5,099 nt of DNA from Actinomycetota bacterium (lineage in GTDB: Bacteria > Actinomycetota > Thermoleophilia > Solirubrobacterales > Solirubrobacteraceae). Under the pieces are notes generated by a model. It searched no databases. It was not told the origin of the DNA and worked only from the letters and a program-made list of their open reading frames with translations. The stretch covers positions 1 through 5,099 of the forward strand of contig WLNV01000138.1 of NCBI GenBank assembly GCA_009699615.1. Reading direction: 5' to 3'. Every line of letters starts with the position of its first letter. The stretch's first letter is position 1. Of the stretch, positions 1-5,099 are shown piece by piece. The position numbers were made by a program, and so were the translations under genes.

Positions 1-1
1 A

Positions 2-589
2 CGGCTTGGTTCAGGCCGGGCGCCGATCGCAGCATTGCTCGATGCCGGTGCGACTGTTGCGCTGGGCACCGATGGCGCAGCCTCGTCGGACAACCACGAT
101 CTTTGGGATTGCGCCAAGCTCGCAGCGCTTATTCATACAGATGGCGCCAGTTGGGTAGACAGTGACCAGGCGTTCGTGATGGCGACCATCGGCGGCGCGG
201 CCGTCGCCGGTGGCCCGGCGCTGCTCGGAAGGCTTGAGGTTGGCGCCCCAGCCGACATCGTCTTGATTGAGCGCGACAGCCTCTGGCTGTCCGGAGCTCA
301 GCAGATCGTCGCAAGTCTCGTCCTCTCCAACGGAGGTAGGGGAATTCGCCACGTACTCGTCGGCGGTCGGCCCGTCCTGCGTGACGGCGAACTGACCCTC
401 GTCGACGAGCAGCAGACGATCAACAAACTTCGTGAACAGACTGAGGCGCGGCGCGAAAGCGTTGCGAATCCGTCTGACCGCACGCGAGATGCGATGCGTC
501 ACATGGAGCAGGTCCGGGCTGCCGTAGCCGGGTCGGGGGCCAAGGATGGCAAGGCCATGCAGTTTGTGGGTTTAGCAGGAAGGGCCTAG
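2..589 (+). CDS. Amidohydrolase (purine/SAH deaminase-like), 5'-truncated
   Basis: This is the C-terminal 195 codons of a metal-dependent amidohydrolase; the N-terminal half, with the first metal-binding histidines, lies outside the window. The visible part begins with RLGSGRAPIAALLDAG and then GTDGAASSDNHDL (bases 65-103). This is the family block in which the Asp of GTDG (bases 71-73) is the last metal ligand and catalytic base. LLGRLEVGAPADIVLIE and a C-terminal strand with VLVGGRPVLRDGEL follow, typical of the small beta domain that closes this fold. The block resembles 5-methylthioadenosine/S-adenosylhomocysteine deaminases, guanine and 8-oxoguanine deaminases and the ATZ/TRZ group. These deaminate or dechlorinate purines, pyrimidines or triazines in the cytosol. 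The last 50 or so residues form a charged tail beyond the usual end. The next gene, 89 bases downstream, belongs to a nucleoside-type importer, which favours a purine substrate, but this is inference. The superfamily is secure; the exact substrate is not. Confidence 0.9.
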   Translation, partial: RLGSGRAPIAALLDAGATVALGTDGAASSDNHDLWDCAKLAALIHTDGASWVDSDQAFVMATIGGAAVAGGPALLGRLEVGAPADIVLIERDSLWLSGAQQIVASLVLSNGGRGIRHVLVGGRPVLRDGELTLVDEQQTINKLREQTEARRESVANPSDRTRDAMRHMEQVRAAVAGSGAKDGKAMQFVGLAGRA

Positions 590-590
590 T

Positions 591-620
591 CGGGAAGGCG
601 GAGATTCTGCCGCCTACCCG
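591..620 (+). terminator. GC-rich hairpin after the amidohydrolase stop
   Basis: Bases 591-601 (CGGGAAGGCGG) pair with 610-620 (CCGCCTACCCG). This gives an 11-position stem with a single A-A mismatch (595/616) and an 8-base loop. It starts two bases after the TAG stop at 587-589. No T-run follows, so it is not a textbook intrinsic terminator. High-GC Gram-positive bacteria often use hairpins without U-tracts, and it could also be a partial terminator or an mRNA 3'-end stabiliser. Its place between the enzyme gene and the transporter genes suggests it separates or attenuates the two parts. Confidence 0.55.
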
Positions 621-666
621 GTGAAGAGGGGCCCGCGGGACTAGATGTTGGGAACAAACAATCAAT

Positions 667-673
667 GAGGGGG
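667..673 (+). promoter_or_regulatory. Strong ribosome binding site of the lipoprotein gene
   Basis: GAGGGGG lies 5 bases before the ATG at 679 and is preceded by an A-rich, probably unstructured leader (651-665). This fixes the start of the substrate-binding protein gene and fits the high expression usual for such proteins relative to their membrane partners. An ATG at 665-667 is out of frame and has no role as a start. I found no convincing -35/-10 pair in 590-678. Confidence 0.75.
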
Positions 674-678
674 AACAG

Positions 679-1710
679 ATGAGAGGACTAAAGGGCTTCA
701 CCGCCCTGGGACTGGCAGCCGTAGCGGCAGTTGGCGTGACGGCATGTGGCTCCAGCGATTCCAGCAGCACGGAGTCGACGGCAGCGAAATCGATCAAGGT
801 CGCAATGGAGATGCCGGGACCAATCAACGACAAGGGGTTCAACGCTTCCGGCTACGCCGGGCTGATGAACTGCAAGAAGCAGGGTGCTACAACCACCTTT
901 GCTGAGAAGGTTGCGGTTCCTGAGCAGGCGCGGACAATGGAGGAGCTGGCCCAGAACAACGACCTTGTGATTGGTCACGGCTTCGAATTCGGGGAGCCTG
1001 CTGCGGAGTTGGCGCCGAAGTATCCGGATGTCAAGTTCGTGGTCACCTCCAACCCGATTCCGCCGAAGGCCAAGAATCAGGTCAACGTCATGCCAAACTC
1101 GACGCAGGCCGCGTATCTGGCCGGCGTTGCTGCTGGCAAGGCGACCAAGTCGAACAAGATCGGTGGAATCGCCGGTTTTGACTTCCCTGTGCTGAAGTCG
1201 CAGATGGAAGCACTTGCCGCTGGTGCGAAGTCAGTCAACCCGAACGTGACGACGAAGATCGTCTACCTCGGAACATTTGATGACGTCGCAAAGGGCAAGG
1301 AAGCGGCTCAGAGCATGGCGGCATCCGGCATCGACGTGATTTATCACATCGCTGACGCAGCCGGCATCGGCATCATCAACGGCGCACAGGCCGCCGGGAT
1401 CAAGGCAATCGGTTGGGGGATCGATCAGAACTCGATCGCGCCTGACACCGTTATCGCCAGCCAGATCGTCAAGACAGACGAGATGATCGGCGAGCAGTGC
1501 AAGGCAGTCATCGACGGCACGTTCGTCGGCGGCAAAGTGGTTGTCAGTGGCCTCAAGAGCGGGGTCGTTGGCTTGACCAAGGTCTACAACGAGCCGGCCG
1601 ATGTTCAGGCGGCGGTTGACAAGGCCTTCGCAGCGATCGAAGCCGGCACCGAAGAGGGTGTTCCGGAGATTGCTCCTGGCATCCCATCAACCGGCCCTGA
1701 TAGCAACTAG
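679..1710 (+). CDS. BMP-family ABC transporter substrate-binding lipoprotein
   Basis: A 343-residue extracellular substrate-binding lipoprotein of the Bmp/PnrA family (type I periplasmic-binding fold), which captures purine nucleosides in characterised members. Residues 1-22 form a signal peptide: MRGLKG, a hydrophobic Ala/Val/Leu core, then the lipobox VTAC with the lipidated Cys23. A Ser/Asp/Thr-rich linker (about 24-38) tethers it to the membrane. Family blocks in order are VAMEMPGPINDKGFN (41-55), NNDLVIGHGFEFGEPAAEL, the PNSTQAAYLAGVAAGKAT block, GIAGFDFPVLKSQMEA, and GIKAIGWGIDQNSIAPDTV, followed by a Pro-rich tail. The N-D pair at 50-51 lies in the conserved ligand-pocket loop. Length is normal for the family. 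Two further cysteines, 65 and 274, lie in the exported part. The ATPase gene follows after 29 bases with no visible terminator between, so it is probably the first gene of the transporter transcript. A nucleoside ligand is inferred from the family; other ligands occur in it. Confidence 0.95.
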   Translation: MRGLKGFTALGLAAVAAVGVTACGSSDSSSTESTAAKSIKVAMEMPGPINDKGFNASGYAGLMNCKKQGATTTFAEKVAVPEQARTMEELAQNNDLVIGHGFEFGEPAAELAPKYPDVKFVVTSNPIPPKAKNQVNVMPNSTQAAYLAGVAAGKATKSNKIGGIAGFDFPVLKSQMEALAAGAKSVNPNVTTKIVYLGTFDDVAKGKEAAQSMAASGIDVIYHIADAAGIGIINGAQAAGIKAIGWGIDQNSIAPDTVIASQIVKTDEMIGEQCKAVIDGTFVGGKVVVSGLKSGVVGLTKVYNEPADVQAAVDKAFAAIEAGTEEGVPEIAPGIPSTGPDSN

Positions 1711-1720
1711 AGCCGAAACC

Positions 1721-1725
1721 AAGGA
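1721..1725 (+). promoter_or_regulatory. Weakly placed ribosome binding site of the ATPase gene
   Basis: AAGGA is the only Shine-Dalgarno-like stretch in the 29-base gap before the ATG at 1740, and its 14-base spacing is longer than ideal. The next in-frame ATG (1758) has no such site and would cut into the first beta strand, so 1740 stays the preferred start. Translation of the ATPase may therefore be weaker than that of the lipoprotein, in line with the usual excess of binding protein. Confidence 0.4.
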
Positions 1726-1739
1726 ACACGAAGCGCGTC

Positions 1740-3254
1740 ATGACAGCACTGGTCAAAATGAGCGGGATCGTTAAGTCGTTCGGTGAGACGATCGCCAACG
1801 ATGACGTCTCGCTCGAGATCGCCGCCGGTGAGGTGCACGCACTGCTCGGCGAAAACGGAGCTGGCAAGACGACGCTGATGAACATCCTCTACGGGCTAAC
1901 GATCCCGGATGAGGGAACGATCGAGGTTGGCGGGGTTTCCGTGGCACCACGGAACCCCGCCGACGCGATTGATGCAGGGATTGGAATGGTTCACCAGCAC
2001 CCGCTCGTGGTTGGCGCGCTGACCGTGGCTGAGAACTTCTCACTCGGCGGTCTCGGCGATGGGTCTCCCGCTTCGATGCTTGAAGCAATTGCCGGTGTGG
2101 TTGAGACGATTCCGCTCAACGTTGATCCGCGGGCGCGAATCGATTCGCTGCCGATGTCGCTTAGGCAGCGCGTGGAAATTGTTCGCTGCCTCGCTCACGG
2201 AGTGAAGGTCCTCGTCCTTGACGAGCCGACCGCAGTCCTGACTCCCGACGAGGTTGCGCAACTGTTCGACGAGATGCGACGCGTCGTAGAGCAGGGACGA
2301 AGTGTCATCTTCATTACACACAAGCTCGCTGAAGTCCAGACGATCGCGCAGCGCGTGACGGTTCTGCGGCGCGGGTGCAATGTCGGCAGCTTCGCGGTTG
2401 GCGAGTTGACATCGGCCGAACTTGCGGAGCAGATGGTGGGCCGCGAGATCGCGAAGCGTGCCGTGAGCCAAGAGGTGCACAGCGGCGGGGCCGTTCGCTT
2501 GGGGTTGAAGGGAGTGGACGCTGTCGGCGATGACGGCGAGTGCCTGCTTGATGGCGTCGATCTCGAGGTATGCGCTGGCGAGATCGTTGCAATCGCGGGA
2601 GTCGAAGGAAATGGGCAACGGCCCTTGGCGGACATCTGCTTCGGCTTGCGTACTCCCGATTCAGGAACCGTCGTGCATGATGGCCAGCCATTGACACGGC
2701 TCAAGCACTGGGGTCGCTCAAAGGTTGCGATTGCCCGAATCCCCGAGGACCGCCGCCACGAAGGCCTTCTGATCGATGCGCCTCTCTGGGAGAACTTGCG
2801 CTATGGCCCGAACCTTGCGGCCAAGCGAGGTCTGATCAATCGGCGGCGCGAGTTGGAACGTGCGCGAAAGCTGCTTGAGGAGTTTGGCGTCGTGCCGCCA
2901 GATCCGATGGCCCCTCCATCGTCGCTCTCCGGAGGTAATCAGCAGAAGGTCGTGCTCGCGCGTGAGCTCTCGAGCGACCCCGATCTCGTCGTTGCCGTCA
3001 ACCCGACACGAGGCCTTGACATCGGAGCCCAGCGCGAGGTCCGCGACCGGCTGTTGGCGCTGCGCAGCGCGGGCAAAGCGGTCCTCGTGATCTCTACTGA
3101 TCTGGACGAGGTAATGGAGATCGGAGATCGGATCGGTGTCCTATACCGAGGTCGCCTTGAAGCTCCAGTTGCTCGCGCCGCAGTCGATCGCTCACTCATC
3201 GGTGAAGCAATGGCAGGTCTGCTTGATGATCAGCGGGAGAAGGCGGGGGCATGA
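1740..3254 (+). CDS. Double-domain ABC transporter ATPase (BMP/nucleoside type)
   Basis: A 504-residue cytoplasmic ATPase with two fused nucleotide-binding domains, of the type paired with Bmp binding proteins (NupO-like; often labelled simple-sugar ATPase because RbsA/MglA share the layout). Domain 1 (about 1-235) has Walker A GENGAGKTT (37-45), Q-loop HQH with Gln86, Walker B VLVLDEP (157-163) with catalytic Glu162, and switch His194. Its signature is degenerate: LPMSLRQRVEI (137-147), with Ser where the LSGGQ-type glycine is expected. Domain 2 (about 250-504) has a Walker A without lysine, GVEGNGQR (287-294), an intact signature LSGGN (396-400), Asn421 instead of the catalytic Glu in VVAVNPTRGLD, and Thr453 in place of the switch His. 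Loss of Walker A and Walker B function in domain 2 is common in this family; the Ser in signature 1 looks less usual. The stop overlaps the next start by ATGA (3251-3254), indicating translational coupling. The function as an importer motor is secure. Confidence 0.95.
   Translation: MTALVKMSGIVKSFGETIANDDVSLEIAAGEVHALLGENGAGKTTLMNILYGLTIPDEGTIEVGGVSVAPRNPADAIDAGIGMVHQHPLVVGALTVAENFSLGGLGDGSPASMLEAIAGVVETIPLNVDPRARIDSLPMSLRQRVEIVRCLAHGVKVLVLDEPTAVLTPDEVAQLFDEMRRVVEQGRSVIFITHKLAEVQTIAQRVTVLRRGCNVGSFAVGELTSAELAEQMVGREIAKRAVSQEVHSGGAVRLGLKGVDAVGDDGECLLDGVDLEVCAGEIVAIAGVEGNGQRPLADICFGLRTPDSGTVVHDGQPLTRLKHWGRSKVAIARIPEDRRHEGLLIDAPLWENLRYGPNLAAKRGLINRRRELERARKLLEEFGVVPPDPMAPPSSLSGGNQQKVVLARELSSDPDLVVAVNPTRGLDIGAQREVRDRLLALRSAGKAVLVISTDLDEVMEIGDRIGVLYRGRLEAPVARAAVDRSLIGEAMAGLLDDQREKAGA
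1929..1961 (+). repeat. Strong inverted repeat (hairpin) inside the ATPase gene
   Basis: GGCGGGGTT, one bulged T (1938) and CCGTG (1929-1943) pair with CACGGAACCCCGCC (1948-1961) around a 4-base loop, GCAC. That is 14 base pairs, mostly GC, with a single bulge. It lies about 190 bases into the ATPase reading frame, and the encoded residues (VGGVSVAPRNPAD) are ordinary for the family at this place. It could slow or terminate transcription or shield mRNA from decay, or it may be chance in a GC-rich gene. Confidence 0.6.
3236..3243 (+). promoter_or_regulatory. Ribosome binding site of permease 1, inside the ATPase gene
   Basis: GGAGAAGG lies 7 bases before the ATG at 3251, within the last codons of the ATPase gene. 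Together with the ATGA stop/start overlap it supports 3251 as the start and re-initiation by terminating ribosomes. Confidence 0.6.
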
Positions 3255-4312
3255 ACTCGGCGAGACTAGTTCCGGCCCTCACTCGAGGCGCGGTCGCGTT
3301 GGTCGGAACGCTGGCCGTCGGCCTGATCGCCATTCTCGCTGCTGGCCTCGATCCGGTCACGACGCTCGAGGCGATCATCGACGGTGCAGTGGGAACGCCG
3401 TACGCGATCCGCCAGTCGCTGACTGAAGCTGTACCTGTAACTCTCACAGCACTGGGAGTGGCAGTCGCATTCCGCGCTGGCCTCTTCAACCTCGGTGGCG
3501 AAGGGCAGATATACATCGGCGCGCTCGGTGCGGTTGGCATCTCGCTGCTCTTCCCGGAACTGACGCCGGTCTTGTTGATCCCGTTCGCTCTTGCGGTCGG
3601 AATGCTTGGAGGCCTCGTTTGGGGGGGACTCGCGGGCGTGCTGCGAGCAAAGCTGAGGCTCTCGGAAATCATCACGACGATCATGCTCAACTTCATCGCC
3701 TTCTGGATCGTCAGCTACTTGGTCCACGGTCCTTTGAAGGACCCTGGCGGGAGCGGCTACCCCCTGACTCGCGAGATCACCGAGTCAGCCCAACTACCCG
3801 TCTTCGGGGACATGGTCCCGTCGGGTGCAGTTCTGATGCTCGTGGCAGCATTCTGCGTGTGGCTCCTGTTGGAACGCACTTCCACCGGCATCAAGATTAA
3901 GGGAGCCGGTTCGAGCGCCTCGGCCAGCCGCTTCGCAGGGGTCTCGATGAGCCGCGTAACGATTCTGGTGATGGCTGTCGCCGGCGCGTTGGCTGGCCTT
4001 GGTGGAGCCGTCAGTCTGCAGGGTGATCAGCATCAGGTTGGAGACTTCTTCAGCCCAGGTTGGGGCTTCGATGCGGTCGCGGTGGCGCTTATCGGGCGTG
4101 GAACAGCTACCGGGACGCTGATCACGGGCATCGCTGTCGGCGCCCTCCGCAGCGGCATTCAGAGCGCACAAGGTACGGCTCAAGTGCCATCGTCGATTGC
4201 CCAGATCCTGCTCGCGGCGGCGGTTCTCTTTGTAATCGTCGGCAACGCAGAGGGGGCGGGCCAGCTGGTCCGCAGAAGCTGGATCCGCACGAGAGGACTA
4301 GCCAGTGACTGA
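3251..4312 (+). CDS. ABC transporter permease 1 (BPD_transp_2, NupP/BmpC-like)
   Basis: A 353-residue integral membrane permease of the branched-chain-amino-acid/ribose/nucleoside superfamily, forming half of the channel for the Bmp importer. By eye it has eight to nine hydrophobic segments, beginning with one at about 13-32 and ending near 308-330. Diagnostic blocks are FRAGLFNLGGEGQ (74-86), the LSEIITTIMLNFIA block (137-150), and the late AVALIGRGTATGTLITG segment. The loop expected to touch the ATPase is TGIKIKGAGSSASASRFAGV (212-231); the family usually has an Asn-Pro here, which is replaced by a Ser/Ala run. The Arg-rich end is predicted cytoplasmic. Length is normal for the larger of the two permeases in such operons. 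It overlaps the ATPase by 4 bases and the second permease by 8. Membership of the nucleoside type rather than the ribose type rests on the GGEGQ block and the Bmp partner. Confidence 0.93.
   Translation: MNSARLVPALTRGAVALVGTLAVGLIAILAAGLDPVTTLEAIIDGAVGTPYAIRQSLTEAVPVTLTALGVAVAFRAGLFNLGGEGQIYIGALGAVGISLLFPELTPVLLIPFALAVGMLGGLVWGGLAGVLRAKLRLSEIITTIMLNFIAFWIVSYLVHGPLKDPGGSGYPLTREITESAQLPVFGDMVPSGAVLMLVAAFCVWLLLERTSTGIKIKGAGSSASASRFAGVSMSRVTILVMAVAGALAGLGGAVSLQGDQHQVGDFFSPGWGFDAVAVALIGRGTATGTLITGIAVGALRSGIQSAQGTAQVPSSIAQILLAAAVLFVIVGNAEGAGQLVRRSWIRTRGLASD
4291..4297 (+). promoter_or_regulatory. Ribosome binding site that fixes the GTG start of permease 2
   Basis: GAGAGGA lies 7 bases before GTG at 4305. 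An in-frame TAG at 4299-4301 blocks any earlier start, and the next in-frame Met codons (around 4441) fall after the first conserved block, so the GTG is the start. Confidence 0.8.
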
Positions 4313-5099
4313 TCTGTTTGACATCGTTACATCGGCAACGCTTTACGCAGCGGCAATAAGGCTCGCATTGCCAATCTTTCTGGCGGCGCTCGGAGAGACA
4401 TTTGCCGAACGCTCGGGGCTCGTAAACGTTGGCCTCGAGGGGATGATGCTGATGGGTGCTTTTGGCGCCGTCCTAGGGTCAGATGTCACCGGCAGTGCTC
4501 TTGCCGGTGTGGCGATCGGGCTGCTCTTCGCGATCCTTGTTGCGGCGATTCAAGGGTTCGTTGCGATCAATCTTGGCGGCGATCAGATCGTCTGCGGCAT
4601 CGCTTTGAACATCGGTGCGCTCGGCGTCACCGCATTCCTTGTGCGGGCGATCTGGGAAGGCGGCAACGCGCCGCAGGTTCCAGGCTTCTCTGCTTTCCAC
4701 TTCCCGATCTTGGCTGACGCGCCGTTCCTCGGCGTCGCGATCTTCCAGCAGAGCATCTTTGTCTACGTCGCGCTGGTGCTCGCCCTGATCAGCTGGTGGG
4801 CGTTGATGAAAACGGGCTGGGGGCTGCGGATGCGAGGCTGCGGAGAGGACCCATTGGCCTGCGAGAGTCTCGGCATCCCAGTCAAGCGCTTGCGCTGGCA
4901 GGCAATGTTGATCTGCGGAGGGTGCGCCGGGCTCGGCGGAGTCTTCCTCGCCCTCGGCCAGCTACTGACATTCAGCGATGGGATGAGCGGCGGTCGCGGC
5001 TTCATCGCGCTCGCGGTCGTAATCATCGCGCGCTGGTCGCCAATGCTGGCGATCCCTTCTGCGCTCTTGTTCGGTGTAGTAGAAGCGTTCGCGCTTCGC
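4305..5099 (+). CDS. ABC transporter permease 2 (BPD_transp_2, NupQ/BmpD-like), 3'-truncated
   Basis: The second, shorter permease of the importer; it would pair with permease 1 to form the channel. Reading from GTG, 265 codons are open to the window edge without a stop. Family members are usually about 300-320 residues, so some 40-55 residues are missing. Diagnostic blocks are ERSGLVNVGLEGMMLMGAF (35-53), GGDQIVCGIALN (91-102), the cytoplasmic loop TGWGLRMRGCGEDPLACES (170-188) matching the usual RAxGExPxAA pattern, GGRGFIALAVVIIARW (229-244), and LLFGVVEAFALR at the edge. About seven hydrophobic segments are visible. It overlaps permease 1 by 8 bases (4305-4312), so translation is probably coupled. 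Odd points are the cysteines at 97, 179, 186, 204 and 207; 179 and 186 stand where small residues are usual, and 204/207 form a CGGC. The family call is firm. Confidence 0.93.
   Translation, partial: MTDLFDIVTSATLYAAAIRLALPIFLAALGETFAERSGLVNVGLEGMMLMGAFGAVLGSDVTGSALAGVAIGLLFAILVAAIQGFVAINLGGDQIVCGIALNIGALGVTAFLVRAIWEGGNAPQVPGFSAFHFPILADAPFLGVAIFQQSIFVYVALVLALISWWALMKTGWGLRMRGCGEDPLACESLGIPVKRLRWQAMLICGGCAGLGGVFLALGQLLTFSDGMSGGRGFIALAVVIIARWSPMLAIPSALLFGVVEAFALR

Noticed and set aside
632..639. Perfect 8-base palindrome CCCGCGGG upstream of the lipoprotein gene
   Set aside because: It is too short and GC-rich to separate from chance, with no second copy or spaced half-sites to suggest an operator.
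642..647. TAGATG as a -10 promoter element
   Set aside because: No acceptable -35 sequence lies 16-18 bases upstream (that region overlaps the hairpin), so a promoter cannot be supported.
590..678. Possible purine riboswitch before the transporter
   Set aside because: Purine uptake genes sometimes carry one, but the gap holds a single hairpin and no three-way junction or conserved purine-aptamer core, and it is largely used up by the 591-620 stem and the ribosome binding site.
2040..2618. 192-codon open frame on the minus strand
   Set aside because: It is fully antisense to the ATPase, whose motifs are all in frame. It has no recognisable domain and is the usual shadow of a GC-rich codon pattern. 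The same holds for minus-strand frames at 11-502, 3196-3696, 3266-3727 and 4763-5026.
3728..3743. Palindrome GGTCCTTTGAAGGACC in permease 1
   Set aside because: Only 7 bp per arm with a 2-base centre, and it encodes ordinary loop residues (GPLKDP). One such match in 5 kb is not surprising.
1740..4312. Ribose or other simple-sugar importer
   Set aside because: The ATPase and permease layouts are shared with RbsA/RbsC, but the binding protein is clearly of the Bmp/PnrA family and there are two distinct permeases, which fits the nucleoside type.
679..5099. A new kind of system built around this transporter
   Set aside because: Gene content and order (binding protein, double ATPase, long permease, short permease) are those of known Bmp-type operons. 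Only local deviations stand out.

Overview
The window is a compact, single-strand (+) gene cluster with about 60% GC by eye. It encodes most of a BMP-family (basic membrane protein / PnrA-type) ABC importer, the class that takes up purine nucleosides, preceded by the 3' end of a purine-type amidohydrolase. The high GC, the lipoprotein signal peptide followed by a Ser/Asp/Thr-rich linker, and the tight overlapping gene order suggest a Gram-positive, high-GC bacterium. Actinomycetota, possibly a Thermoleophilia-like lineage, is my best guess, but it is an inference from style and not a measured placement.

Layout. Bases 2-589 hold the C-terminal 195 codons of an amidohydrolase (MTA/SAH/guanine deaminase-like superfamily), cut by the left window edge. 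Bases 590-678 are a short intergenic stretch with a GC-rich hairpin directly after the stop (591-620), then an A-rich leader and a strong ribosome binding site. Bases 679-1710 encode the BMP-family substrate-binding lipoprotein. After 29 bases, 1740-3254 encodes a double-domain ATPase. Its stop overlaps the start of the first permease (3251-4312) by ATGA. That permease overlaps the second permease, which starts with GTG at 4305 and is cut by the right edge at 5099. There is no gap of more than 300 bases without a gene.

How they work together. The lipoprotein would capture substrate outside the membrane, the two different permeases would form the channel, and the ATPase would power import with its two fused nucleotide-binding domains. 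The amidohydrolase could deaminate the imported base or nucleoside, or a product of it, which would make this a salvage or catabolic locus. The family assignments are strong. The exact substrate is not readable from the sequence.

I see no mobile element, CRISPR array, tRNA, rRNA or toxin-antitoxin pair. I do not see a wholly undescribed system. The points worth a second look are local: a fully asymmetric ATPase in which every degenerate motif falls on one composite ATP site, a cysteine cluster in and beside the coupling loop of the second permease, a strong hairpin inside the ATPase coding sequence, and an apparent excess of CGATCG.
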